A DNA stretch of 64,000 nt, taken from contig CAMNTH010000016.1 in NCBI GenBank assembly GCA_946557785.1, positions 1 through 64,000 of the forward strand. The letters are read 5' to 3'. Of this stretch, positions 56,159-64,000 are shown piece after piece. The translations under genes were made by a program, and so were the position numbers. Source of the DNA: an uncultured Blautia sp. (GTDB taxonomy: Bacteria; Bacillota; Clostridia; Lachnospirales; Lachnospiraceae). The first letter of the stretch is position 1, and each line of letters starts with the position of its first letter. The notes under the pieces are model-generated. The model was not told the origin of the DNA. It saw only the letters and a list, made by a program, of their open reading frames with translations, and ran no database searches.

Positions 56159-56605
56159 TCAGTCTGAAAGCAAATCCTTCATCCATTTGGGAACTTTCTT
56201 CCCGGAAAGAAGCATATTAAAGATCTCTTCTGCATCTTCCTGACGCCAGAATCGGTTCCTGATATAGCAATCATGGCTGCAGAAGCTCTGCTGTTTGTTC
56301 CGGCTTATTCAAAGGAACTCCTTTAGCCACATAACGCATCTCTTTATAAATGCTTGGTACAAAATAATCTCCATCTTTTATAAAGCCAAGTCAAAAATTT
56401 ATTGTTCCCGCAACACGATCAACTTCCGTCAGATGCTGATAATTCCTTGGAAGGAATATTGCTTCAAAGTGTTCAATTTCATCCATACTGTTCCCGTCTT
56501 TTTAACTTGGTCTTAAGTCAATAAAAATACAGGAGTCAGCTTCCATTCCTTGGACGATACCTCTGCTGAATTGTTCCAAAAGCAGGACGTGTTGTATTTT
56601 TTCAT
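56159..56605 (-). pseudogene. Degraded gene of unknown family
   Basis: A good ribosome site (AAAGGAGGTTCACAGCT) precedes ATG at 56605, which starts MKKYNTSCFWNN. The natural continuation FSRGIVQGMEADSCIFIDL is in another frame, a stop follows, then MDEIEHFEAIFLPRNYQHL, an in-frame TGA, LGFIKDGDYFVPSIYKEM, and, after another shift, FWRQEDAEEIFNMLLSGKK ending at 56159. Several stops and frameshifts show decay. The family is not recognised. Confidence 0.6.
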
Positions 56606-56689
56606 AGCTGTGAACCTCCTTTCATGGGTCGATTTTTTCAATCGCGCAAGCCGCAAAAGACAGGAATTTGTGAAAATTTCTTTTCGCAA

Positions 56690-56989
56690 TTACAGCAAAT
56701 AATTATTTTCCCGGTTTGCAATCTGTAAACCGGCTAATTTGTAGGTTGCATATCCTCCCATAACCAGCGGCTCTGCTTTGCAAATTTCTTCTGCTTCTTC
56801 ACGGCTCTCTGTTTTTAGGATATACATACCTGCCATTCCCGGATAGCCTTTAAAGACACCGCAGATTTCCAGCTTTCCTTCATCGTCCAGCTTTCTTATG
56901 TTCTCAACGTGTTCCATAACTACCTGTTTTGTCATTTTATTATAGGTCTTGCTTTTCTCAATCATCATCATGTACATCAATTTTTCCAT
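56690..56989 (-). CDS. YciI-family protein
   Basis: A 99-residue protein with the dimeric ferredoxin-like fold of YciI/YCII-related proteins: VVMEHVENIRKLDDEGKLEICGVF, then GMAGMYILKTESREEAEEI and EPLVMGGYATYKLAGLQI. YciI homologues carry out small hydrolase or isomerase steps with a His-Asp pair, but substrates are mostly unknown. The ATG follows AAAGGAGAAAAACGT. It stands alone among decayed genes. Confidence 0.85.
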   Translation of the reverse strand: MEKLMYMMMIEKSKTYNKMTKQVVMEHVENIRKLDDEGKLEICGVFKGYPGMAGMYILKTESREEAEEICKAEPLVMGGYATYKLAGLQIANRENNYLL

Positions 56990-57199
56990 ACGTTTTTCTC
57001 CTTTACATTCTTTTGGGATTCACTAAGGGTATTATATTATGGAACCCCTGATTAATTCTGTATATAGACTTTGGAAAACAAAAAAGCACAATATGCTGCA
57101 CTTTTTTAAATATTTCGCGAATAAATCAGTGACCCCTTATATTTATCCGGCAATGGCAATCTGTCTGTCTTTTTCCGGAAGCAAACTTGTAGCCTGCGC

Positions 57200-57675
57200 C
57201 TAAGTGGCAAGGCAGCAGAGTGCGCCATACTTTAAACGGGTGAGGTTTATGTCTGCCCCGCCTTTCAGTACCCGGCGTTGGTGTAATCTGATTTCCAATC
57301 CCGGAAAAATCAGTGCGGGATTTGCCGCATAATATGCTGCCTCCGCCTCCTGTTCCGGTGTTATATGGGAAACATCTATTTTTCCCGTATCCAGCTCTTC
57401 ATATAAACCAATTCTGGCAATACTTCTCTGAATCACATCTGCTGACCGGATGCCTTCATCTACATCCTTTTGCAGACGTTTTCTTAGACTATCCGCATCA
57501 CAAATCAGGGAAATGGTATGTACCAAACAATCCCCTGTTTCCAATTTTGATAAAATCTCATCAATAATTGCCTGTTCATGCATTACCCAGCACCAGTCCC
57601 CGTCAAGAAAAGCACAGTTCGGAAGTTTATTTTTCAAAATTTGGCAGGCGGCAGTTTTTCCCCCATGTGTCAAGT
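57200..57675 (-). pseudogene. Nucleotide-kinase-like gene truncated at the mobile-element border
   Basis: Minus-strand translation reads GKTAACQILKNKLPNCAFLDGDWCW, then VMHEQAIIDEILSKLETGDC, then ISLICDADSLRKRLQKDVD and RIGLYEELDTGKIDV. This matches AAA nucleoside-kinase-like proteins, but the strand between DGDWCW and the next CW motif is missing (in-frame deletion). The Walker A is cut: only GKT remains, and the codons before it come from unrelated DNA. The junction is near 57668-57677. The C-terminal end (after about 57300) also looks foreign. Confidence 0.6.
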
Positions 57676-57677
57676 AG
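57668..57677 (+). repeat. TGTCAAGTAG motif at the border, also present at the IS end
   Basis: The same ten bases occur at 62365-62374, in the presumed outer end of the IS3-family element. Here they lie exactly where the truncated kinase gene stops matching its family. This may be an old IS terminus or an attachment sequence. Confidence 0.4.
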
Positions 57678-57709
57678 GTCCCCAAAAAAATTGTCGATTT
57701 CTGCAACTT

Positions 57710-58216
57710 TTATCTCTTGGATTTCTGTGCCTTGTTGATACTCTCTTTCGCCGGAACATCTTTTATCCACCCACATTTTTCAATGAACAAATGCCCTTTT
57801 TCATCCGTCCGGTATTCCATACCGATCTTGGCATTTTTTATCCCAAAGGCATTTACATTTAGATGCACTCCCAATCTGCCTTCCGTATCATCATCAAAGC
57901 TCATTGCCGGGAACGCAGGTCTCAACCTTTGTTCAATCCAGGTTTTCATCTTCCCATAGCTTTCAAAAGGCATTATGGCCAGTTGCTTAAACAAAGCATC
58001 CATCTGTTCCCTCTTCATCAAACAATTACACCGGTCTGCTTTATAAATCAAAGCAAGACTGCCGCCACGGTCCCAGGAGATATGTAACCCTCCGGCATCA
58101 TCAAGTGTCTTGACCGTCCCCATGTCTCCCGGCTGCAGCTCACTATATGGGTCAGTTTCCATATATTCAAGCCCACTATTTCTAATGATACGCCTATGAT
58201 TATCAGATAACTTCAA
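57710..58216 (-). CDS. DUF4314-containing mobile-element protein
   Basis: A 168-residue protein. Residues about 25-70 (LQPGDMGTVKTLDDAGGLHISWDRGGSLALIY) are a DUF4314 domain, a small SH3-like fold common on clostridial integrative elements. The rest (about 72-160) holds a second unassigned domain with FPAMSFDDDTEGRLGVHLNV and YRTDEKGHLFIEKCGW. The start overlaps the recombinase gene by 14 bases, so they are coupled. It is the outermost gene of the mobile element on this side. Confidence 0.82.
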   Translation of the reverse strand: MKLSDNHRRIIRNSGLEYMETDPYSELQPGDMGTVKTLDDAGGLHISWDRGGSLALIYKADRCNCLMKREQMDALFKQLAIMPFESYGKMKTWIEQRLRPAFPAMSFDDDTEGRLGVHLNVNAFGIKNAKIGMEYRTDEKGHLFIEKCGWIKDVPAKESINKAQKSKR

Positions 58217-60194
58217 AATGTTTCAAGGCATCCTTTATCGCTTCCACTTTCTCCGCTGTCGGGTGTTTCCTCGGCTGTTTCAATTCCTCTACCGCATTAG
58301 GGGCATCATACATCGGCAATCCTAACTCCCTTTTTACCTCTGCGATATATGCGGTATGTACTTTGAAGCCATACTTCGCTTCTATGTACTCCTTAATCAT
58401 CTTGTATGTAACTCGCTCTTTCGGCTTGTATGCTTCGGCTCTCTTGGCGATATTATCAAGCGGCACTTTGCCCTCACCCTCGCCAAACTCGACTTTTACG
58501 TTGATTACGCTATCAGGTTTTTTGTGGGAAAGCATTACAACCGTCTCAACATGTTCACCATTGTCCAAACCTATACTTAAATCATTTTCAATAATCGGCA
58601 GCTTAAACCGAATTGATTTAAGCCACTGACCATTGGGTTTGCGTTCCTCATAAATCTGGATTTCTTCTATCAAGGCTTCGATAAGCTGTCGCCGTTCCAC
58701 ATCGTTCATGGCGAAGTATAGCTTGTCAAAATAAATCAGCACTTTGTAGATATTATCTCCAGTAATTTTTTCTGCTTCGATAGATGTCTTTTTCGCTCTG
58801 GCATCAATCAACTGTGTTTCCAATTCCTCTATCTTATCATACATCCGATAAAGTCTGTCATCAAGGTCTGCCTTTCTTCTAATATAATGTCTGTCATCTG
58901 GGTCGAGATTATCTATTTCCTCCATTAGCTTAGATTTGGTGGAGTAATTCTGTCGAAGCTGTTTTTCGTAATTTGTTATCTCTTGGTCTATCGCAGTCGT
59001 ATCAACTTTCATGTTGATTTTTTCCTGCATCATTTCCGCAAAATGCGGATTACTGACTAACTTCACTATCACTTCTGCTATGGCATCATCCAAAAGTTCC
59101 TCCCGTATCTGCTTTTTATAATCGCATTTATGCCCTCGCTGCATATTGCGGTGTTTGCATCCATAATAGAAGAAATCCTTATATTTCATGCCATCCTTTT
59201 TGTGTTTAATGCTTTTATTCCCATACATCCCTGCACCACATATAGGACACTTCACTATTCCAGAGAGCAGATGTGTTCGCTCGTTTTTCCCCTTATTGAC
59301 ATGTTCATACTTTTTCGCTTGTGTAATCAGTTTTGCCTGTGCAGCATTCCAGACATCTTCTGGGATAATAGCCTCATGCAATCCATCCACTAAAAGGAAA
59401 TTATCCTGCTCTACAAGATGGTATTCATTCCTTGTTCCGTGAATTTTTTCTGTTTTTCTACGTCCATATGCAATTTTACCGCAATAAACAGGATTTTTCA
59501 ATATCAGTCGGACTAAGTGGGCATCAAAAAGAGGGTTCTTTCCATTTTGTCGTTGTATCTTTCGGATACCGTGATTTTCAAGATATTTTGAAATCCCATT
59601 TGAGCCAATGTCTGTATTTACATACTGGTCATAAATTGTTCGTATTGCAACTGCTTCTTCTTCGTTAATTTCCAACTTACCATTTACAAGCTGATATCCA
59701 TAAGGGGCAAATCCGCCATTCCATTTTCCTTCTCTGGCTTTTTGGATTCGTCCCTCCATTGTCTGGACACGAATATTCTCACGCTCAATTTCGGCTACCG
59801 CCGACAAAACAGAAATCATTAACTTACCCGCATCTTTAGATGAGTCAATCCCATCCTCTACACAAATTAAGTTCACACCAAAATCCTGCATGACCTGCAA
59901 AGTAGAAAGAACATCTGCTGCATTTCTTCCGAAACGAGAGAGCTTGAATACCAACACATACGAAATGTTATCTTTTCCCGATTTGACATCTTCCATCATC
60001 TGTCTGAATTGCATCCGCCCCTCGATTGACTTTCCCGATTTTCCTGCATCCTCATACTCTCCAACAATTTCATAATCATTGAAGTCTGCATACGCTTTCA
60101 TTCTTGCCCGTTGTGCATCAAGCGAATAGCCGTCAATCTGCATAGTCGTGGAAACTCTCTTATAAGTGTAAACCTTTATTTTTTCTTTTTTCAT
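58203..60194 (-). CDS. Large serine recombinase
   Basis: A 663-residue site-specific recombinase. The resolvase-type catalytic domain (about 5-145) has Ser15 (YKRVSTTMQIDGYSLDAQ) and LSRFGRN. The recombinase domain follows (GFAPYGYQLVNGKLEI, LILKNPVYCGKIAYGRR), then a zinc ribbon (CPICGAGMYGN and a second Cys pair), then a coiled coil (about 400-500) of the kind that controls integration versus excision. The last 60 residues (VTYKMIKEYIEAKYGFKVHTA and onward) form a separate small module that I recognise from the ends of other mobile-element proteins of Clostridia. The ATG follows AAAAGGAGTTG. Confidence 0.95.
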   Translation of the reverse strand: MKKEKIKVYTYKRVSTTMQIDGYSLDAQRARMKAYADFNDYEIVGEYEDAGKSGKSIEGRMQFRQMMEDVKSGKDNISYVLVFKLSRFGRNAADVLSTLQVMQDFGVNLICVEDGIDSSKDAGKLMISVLSAVAEIERENIRVQTMEGRIQKAREGKWNGGFAPYGYQLVNGKLEINEEEAVAIRTIYDQYVNTDIGSNGISKYLENHGIRKIQRQNGKNPLFDAHLVRLILKNPVYCGKIAYGRRKTEKIHGTRNEYHLVEQDNFLLVDGLHEAIIPEDVWNAAQAKLITQAKKYEHVNKGKNERTHLLSGIVKCPICGAGMYGNKSIKHKKDGMKYKDFFYYGCKHRNMQRGHKCDYKKQIREELLDDAIAEVIVKLVSNPHFAEMMQEKINMKVDTTAIDQEITNYEKQLRQNYSTKSKLMEEIDNLDPDDRHYIRRKADLDDRLYRMYDKIEELETQLIDARAKKTSIEAEKITGDNIYKVLIYFDKLYFAMNDVERRQLIEALIEEIQIYEERKPNGQWLKSIRFKLPIIENDLSIGLDNGEHVETVVMLSHKKPDSVINVKVEFGEGEGKVPLDNIAKRAEAYKPKERVTYKMIKEYIEAKYGFKVHTAYIAEVKRELGLPMYDAPNAVEELKQPRKHPTAEKVEAIKDALKHFEVI

Positions 60195-60254
60195 AATAGC
60201 AGCAACTCCTTTTAACCAAAACCGTGATATTTATTTTCTGCACTTAGAATTGTA

Positions 60255-60428
60255 TCAACGACTTTCTGAAACAACAAATGTGCGATTTGCGGGGATTTCA
60301 GAGTTGCAGCTATATTCCCTGTTATGACTGTTATCAGGCATATCGTCTATGCCCAACTCGACAGCATATTTGGCTATCAAGTTTGCCAACAAGTCAGCTA
60401 AGCCATTCCACTCGTCATCAATGAGCAT
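60255..60428 (-). CDS. Small mobile-element protein, unknown function
   Basis: A 57-residue protein. The ATG at 60428 lies 11 bases after GGAGG. The sequence MLIDDEWNGLADLLANLIAK is an acidic, amphipathic helix; the tail is Ser/Asn-rich. It sits between the MazF-like and recombinase genes in the same direction, 15 bases after the MazF-like stop. Its spot downstream of a toxin gene might suggest a linked antitoxin, but nothing in the sequence shows that. Confidence 0.6.
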   Translation of the reverse strand: MLIDDEWNGLADLLANLIAKYAVELGIDDMPDNSHNREYSCNSEIPANRTFVVSESR

Positions 60429-60443
60429 ATTTTGGTACACCTC

Positions 60444-60800
60444 CTATTTATTTGTCAGAGAAATACTAATGGCAAGAGCCTTATCAACTCTTGCCATTAT
60501 GTTATCGGGCATCATTCCCATATACTGTTTTAGCCTCTGCTTATCAATCGTTCGTATCTGCTCAAGCAGAACGATTGAATCTTTGTCGAGCTTATCAAAA
60601 TCTGTTACTTCGGTATGTGTTGGGAGCTTTGCTTTCGTGTGTGTACGGCTCGTTATCGGAGCAATAATAACTGTCGGGCTGTGCCTGTTTCCTGTATCAT
60701 TGGAAATGATAAGGACAGGTCGGATGCCGCCCTGTTCAGAGCCGATGACAGGGCATAGGTTGGCGTAGTAAATATCGCCACGCTTAATCATTCTTTCCAT
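60444..60800 (-). CDS. MazF/PemK-family endoribonuclease-like toxin
   Basis: A 118-residue protein with the MazF/PemK fold: [21 protein letters not shown] (the N-terminal loop with GSEQGG), RPVLIISND, and a late [10 protein letters not shown], with Arg and Thr/Ser active-site residues. MazF-type toxins cut mRNA at short motifs. No MazE-like antitoxin precedes it; upstream DNA is noncoding. It either acts without a classic antitoxin, uses the small downstream ORF, or has lost toxicity. The ATG follows GGAGGTCTAAATATT. Confidence 0.9.
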   Translation of the reverse strand: MERMIKRGDIYYANLCPVIGSEQGGIRPVLIISNDTGNRHSPTVIIAPITSRTHTKAKLPTHTEVTDFDKLDKDSIVLLEQIRTIDKQRLKQYMGMMPDNIMARVDKALAISISLTNK

Positions 60801-61329
60801 AATATTTAGACCTCCTATCTGGATTTAGGCAAGCAGAGCTTACCTATGTAACAGCCAGACACAAGGAAGTGTTTAAGGTCGAGAGAGCATTAACAAAATC
60901 TCTGTTCTTATGACCGCCTTATATCTGGCTTTATGATAGAAGCATCTCAATTTGTCCTCGACATCCCGAAATGCAATGTGCTTATAAAGCACAGGGAAGT
61001 CGCCAAACGGTCAGCAGCGAACTGACGCCACAGGAGTTCCACCTCTCTGACGGTCTGCCAGAGCCGCCCTCATTGCCTGTGACGGGTTGGATACCGTTCG
61101 GACTGTGACTGGACGGGAGTACCATTGTTCTCTTTGTGGGTTATGGCGAAATCGGGAGCTGCCCGATATTTTGAGTCGGTATTTGACCGCTCACCACCTT
61201 TCATCGCTATTCTGCTATCGGCAGGTCATGGCGTACCGCTGCACACGCTTATGCTCATCACAATCACAAAGAGGAAGTATTTGGCGAATGAGTATTCGGT
61301 TGTCAAGGAACTGTGAGAAGTCCGTAGAA
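60801..61329. other. Noncoding stretch in the mobile element
   Basis: About 530 bases without a convincing gene. On the minus strand TTGACA with CAAATA (near 61280-61310) could be a promoter for the toxin-recombinase unit. Inverted segments are present (for example TGTGCTTTATAAGCACA at about 60977-60995), suggesting structured leader RNA. Nothing else could be assigned. Confidence 0.4.
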
Positions 61330-61367
61330 AAGCCCCTCACTTTTCCAAAGGAAAAAGTGAGGGGCTT
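61330..61367 (-). terminator. Intrinsic terminator after the sigma-like gene
   Basis: AAGCCCCTCACTTTT and AAAAGTGAGGGGCTT pair perfectly over 15 bases with an eight-base loop. On the minus strand GGGGCTTTTCT ends the structure, 15 bases after the stop at 61382. Confidence 0.9.
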
Positions 61368-61381
61368 GAGTGGATTATTTT

Positions 61382-61897
61382 TTATTTTTCCAGAAATTTT
61401 TTAAGTTTGGAAAGAATTCTCCGTTTGCGGTCATTGATTGTTTTTTGCGGAATGCCCGAAGCCTTTGACCATTCCCGTTCCGACAAGCCACGGAAGAAAA
61501 TAGCATTTATTAAACTTCTTTCATCCTCTGATAGCAGGAAAAGAGCAGACTGCAGCTTGTCCAACATCATTTTGTGGACAACAGCTTCCTCAACATTTGC
61601 CGCTTCATCAGCGATAAAGTCAAAACCATTTCCGCTTTCGTCATCAGTTACGACAGCTTCTAAAGACAGCAGGTTAATGTCTTTATCGAGCTTTTGCAGA
61701 TAACGCCACCGTTCCTTATCCCGATAAAACTCAATGTAATGGGTTTGTTCTGTTTCAATCAGATAACCCTGCACGGGAATAAAGAGCTTGTCCTTATAAA
61801 CCTTGTCCATTTCCCTGCGACGGCAGAAGTCCTCATAAGATAATTCCACATATCTGCCGTTTTCTTTGATATAAACCTTTCTTGGTGCGTATTTCAC
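61382..61897 (-). CDS. Sigma-70-like mobile-element regulator
   Basis: A 171-residue protein beginning at GTG 61897, eight bases after GGAGG (VKYAPRKVYIKENGRY). Residues about 115-165 form a region-4-like helix-turn-helix (FLLSEDERSLINAIFFRGLSERE and ASGIPQKTINDRKRRIL). Such short sigma-like proteins are standard on clostridial and enterococcal integrative elements and probably activate element genes. No region 2 is present, so it may not act as a true sigma factor. Confidence 0.85.
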   Translation of the reverse strand: MKYAPRKVYIKENGRYVELSYEDFCRRREMDKVYKDKLFIPVQGYLIETEQTHYIEFYRDKERWRYLQKLDKDINLLSLEAVVTDDESGNGFDFIADEAANVEEAVVHKMMLDKLQSALFLLSEDERSLINAIFFRGLSEREWSKASGIPQKTINDRKRRILSKLKKFLEK

Positions 61898-62352
61898 CGT
61901 AAGTACCTCCAATCTGAATTTTTTTGAAAATCCAGATTGGTCGGCGGAGAACGGCATCCGATGCCAGAAACAGGCTTGTTCTGCCTGCTGACAAAAAACG
62001 ACAAACAAAAAACCGCAAAGGCTGTCAGACCAGTGCGGTTGTTGGAGATTATATTTCTATATTGTAGAGATTTGTCATCTCTTTTTGTTGTATAGTTCCC
62101 TCATACAAGAATGAGAATTTTTTTAACAAATTATCCTCGCTCCCGTCGGGTAGTATGTAGATAACTGCTGCTTCGTATCAGCAGCAGAGCGATGGTGCCA
62201 GACCAGCGCATAAAAAATCCCTCCAAACTCCAAAACGAAGTCAGAGGGAAATGAGCGCATGAAAACATTACCCGCCGAACATCGTTTTTTTATTCGGTGG
62301 GCTTTGTTCTTCCCATGCTGTATAAAAGGACAGAGCCGATGATCTGTGACTT
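61898..62352. other. Noncoding stretch between sigma-like gene and IS element
   Basis: Roughly 450 bases. The only clear structures are short hairpins: GAGATTTGTCATCTC near 62061, and GCCCACCGAATAAAAAAACGATGTTCGGCGGGT on the minus strand (near 62265-62302), the latter looking like a terminator for a gene that is no longer there. No ORF was supported. Confidence 0.4.
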
Positions 62353-62432
62353 TGAACCGCTCCCTGTCAAGTAGACAGTGGAAAAAACAAAAATTTTAGC
62401 TGCCAATCACATTTTTGTGGTTGGCAGTATTC

Positions 62433-63356
62433 TTATGCCGCACATGTTAAATGTTTTCTATATTCTATCGGTGTCATACAGTTTAGGCGTTTTTGATACC
62501 GGTGATTATTGTAGTAGTCTATGTAATCACATACTGCTTCTTTTAACTCATCGTAAGTATGAAATTTTTTTAGATAATACATTTCGGATTTCAGCATCCC
62601 CCAGAACGCTTCTATTGGACCATTATCTATGCATCGGGATACTCTTGACATGCTTTGCGTCATTCCTGCTTCCTCAAGTTTTTTGCGGAAGGATTTTGAG
62701 GTATATTGATATCCCCGGTCACTATGAAACAGCGGTTTTACCTCTGGATGTTCCTGGCGGGCTATATCAAAGGTCTCAAAAACGAGGGCATTATTATTTG
62801 AACTTCCAATAACAAAAGAAACGATGCTTTTGTCTGCCAAATCCAAAATAGCGCTCAGATATGCTTTCCCATTGATTCCATACTTCATCTCCGTTACGTC
62901 TGTCAGCCATTTCTCTCCGAAATGATCAGCATTAAATTCCCGGTTAAGAATGTTTTCTGCTGTGATTTCTGGTGTTGATTTCACATAATTTTTTCTTCTG
63001 CGCCTGCATACTGATTTTAACTGTAAAATTCTCATAAGACGAAGAATCCTTTTTTCATTAACATGAAAATCATTCTCCCGGTTTAATTTTATTGTCATCT
63101 GTCTGTATCCCAGAATCCTATTCTTTTCCTCATAAGCGTCTTTAATAAGGCTGCACAATTCTTGGTTAAATTTTTCGTTTGCACTGACCCTTCGGTTAAG
63201 CCATTTATAATAGGCAGAGCGTGGAATCCCCACAAATTTGCAGAGTTCGGATATAGAGCATTTCTGTTCGTCATGTATTTCCTGGATTGCCAGATAGAGC
63301 GTTTCATTTTGTACCTGGCTTAGAACCGCCTCCTTTCGATTTCGTCGAGTTTTTTT
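62433..63356 (-). CDS. IS3-family transposase OrfB (DDE integrase)
   Basis: The catalytic part of the transposase. Integrase core residues are the Asp in EKWLTDVTEM, the Asp in LFHSDRGYQY and the Glu in NGPIEAFWGMLKSE. The C-terminal YYNNHRYQKRLNCMTPIEYR is typical of IS150-group proteins. The frame is open from the slippery A7 of orfA (63350-63356) without a normal start, reading KEAVLSQVQNETLYLAIQE before the usual start region. It is therefore made as an OrfAB fusion by -1 frameshifting, although a GTG at 63233 is also in frame. Confidence 0.9.
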   Translation of the reverse strand, partial: KKTRRNRKEAVLSQVQNETLYLAIQEIHDEQKCSISELCKFVGIPRSAYYKWLNRRVSANEKFNQELCSLIKDAYEEKNRILGYRQMTIKLNRENDFHVNEKRILRLMRILQLKSVCRRRRKNYVKSTPEITAENILNREFNADHFGEKWLTDVTEMKYGINGKAYLSAILDLADKSIVSFVIGSSNNNALVFETFDIARQEHPEVKPLFHSDRGYQYTSKSFRKKLEEAGMTQSMSRVSRCIDNGPIEAFWGMLKSEMYYLKKFHTYDELKEAVCDYIDYYNNHRYQKRLNCMTPIEYRKHLTCAA

Positions 63357-64000
63357 AAGAATGCAATCTCCAATTCTGCTTTTCGTTTTTCCGCTTGAAG
63401 AAGCCTGTTTTCCGCACGCAGCTTTTCCAATTCAGACATTTCATTCTCTGTTTTTCTTTTTCCTCTTTTATCAACAAGACCTGGGGCGCCATCCGATTGA
63501 TATTTTCTTATCCATTGATAAACCTGCTGATAAGATACCTGATATTTTTCGGCCGCCTGGGCATAGTCCATTTCATGCTCAATGCAGTACTTTACAATTT
63601 CCACCCGTTCGTCGTATGTGGTTTTTCTTCCCTTGGTCATGGTACCGGTTCCTCCTGTTCCAGAATACTTTAGATTCTCATGACCATTATACTTCATAAT
63701 CCAATTCCGTAACTATTTATCTGAACGGATTCCATATTTTTTCTGGATTTCCCTTAACGTCCCTTTGCCAGAAAGATAATCGCAGACAGCGCTGCGTTTT
63801 GTTTCCGCCGAATAGGCGCTGAGCTTTGGGGTGGTTTTTAGTCCTTCAGCCCCCAAAGACTGATATATGGTTGCCCATTCGATAATTCTCGTTCCGTTCG
63901 TTCCCAAGTTTCGGGCGATGCTTTCTGTTGAACAGCTTCCTTCCAGATATTTTGTGACGGCAGCCAGTTTCATCTCAAAAGAGTATTTTGAATGTTGTCC
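63320..64000 (-). pseudogene. IS3-family OrfA with an in-frame amber codon, partial at window edge
   Basis: Two helix-turn-helix segments: KLAAVTKYLEGSCSTESIAR near the edge, and RVEIVKYCIEHEMDYAQAAE then VSYQQVYQWIRKYQSDGAPG. A leucine zipper follows (ELEKLRAENRLLQAEKRKAE). Between them, codon 63713-63715 is TAG where the frame otherwise continues GIRSDK*LRNWIMKYNG; a CAG-to-TAG change explains it. The start lies just past the window edge. The second half could still be translated from an internal ATG at 63697. Confidence 0.7.
63350..63356 (-). other. Programmed -1 frameshift site of the IS element
   Basis: The heptamer A AAA AAA is in phase with orfA (TTA AAA AAA CTC) and lies where OrfA ends and OrfB opens. 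A GGAGG-like stretch, GAAAGGAGGCGG, is downstream rather than upstream. IS3 elements use exactly such sites to make the OrfAB transposase. Confidence 0.75.

Larger units (their letters stand above)
62353..64000 (-). mobile_element. IS3-family (IS150-like) insertion sequence, cut by the window edge
   Basis: It contains the two overlapping reading frames of an IS3 element, orfA with two helix-turn-helix segments and orfB with a DDE integrase. The left boundary is placed near 62353 from the end-like sequence CTGTCAAGTAGACAG (62364-62378). The right end lies outside the window, so direct repeats and the second inverted repeat cannot be checked. Confidence 0.75.

Noticed and set aside
57070-57115. 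AAAAAAGCAC...TGCACTTTTTT as a strong terminator
   Set aside because: The stem is mostly A-T pairs and the central bases do not pair well; too weak to list as a feature.
63095-63307. A separate 70-residue gene in the IS element
   Set aside because: It is a shadow frame of orfB with no ribosome site; the real orfB frame runs through it.

Overview
The window looks like chromosome of a gut Lachnospiraceae bacterium (Bacillota, Clostridia; Blautia/Mediterraneibacter/Dorea-like). This is inferred from moderate GC, strong GGAGG ribosome sites, Gram-positive cell-wall proteins (NlpC/P60 and YG-repeat proteins), meso-DAP dehydrogenase, DUF1002/YpuA and DUF5685 proteins, a BmrCD-type exporter and a clostridial large serine recombinase. 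No rRNA, tRNA or CRISPR array was seen. Species is not decided by the sequence.

Layout. 1-2.7 kb: a frameshifted LacI-type regulator carrying two periplasmic-binding-protein domains, and a sugar-permease remnant. 2.7-10.2 kb: a seven-gene minus-strand operon made of two paralogous SAM methyltransferases (one fused to an AstE/AspA-type deacylase) and a complete nickel/peptide-type ABC importer. 10.3-20.4 kb: envelope and housekeeping genes (two NlpC/P60 proteins, ddh, a J-domain protein, DUF5685, a zinc-ribbon membrane protein, a flavin reductase-like protein, an RlmI-like methyltransferase, DUF1002). 20.5-22.2 kb: a MerR regulator with a 19-bp-spacer promoter and a ferredoxin-domain aldo/keto reductase. 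22.3-29.2 kb: an apparent resistance operon of ABC-F, MATE and a heterodimeric ABC exporter, behind a large transcription attenuator with a three-codon leader ORF. 29.3-38.1 kb: pyrC, an MBL hydrolase, an ibrA-ibrB-bioB operon, a YbaK-type deacylase, a TetR/flavodoxin-like pair with paired operators, and a Mef-like MFS exporter with a candidate leader peptide.

38.2-45.4 kb is an arabinoxylan-type locus: GH51 arabinofuranosidase, sugar ABC importer and LacI regulator with matching operators. It is flanked by decayed pieces of a GH120-like xylosidase and a feruloyl/acetyl-xylan-esterase-like gene. 45.6-52.3 kb has pepT, an AraC/GyrI-like regulator, an FmdE protein and an FecCD-type ABC importer. 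52.4-57.7 kb is a decaying accessory zone with three intact GNAT acetyltransferases, a WYL regulator, a YciI protein and several broken genes. From about 57.7 kb to the window end lies mobile DNA: DUF4314 protein, large serine recombinase, small ORF, MazF-like toxin, sigma-like factor, and an IS3-family element running off the edge.

The loci with most promise are the deacylase/methyltransferase/ABC-importer operon, the attenuated ABC-F efflux operon, and the ibrAB-bioB coupling. Functions are read from motifs and family knowledge; no database search was possible.
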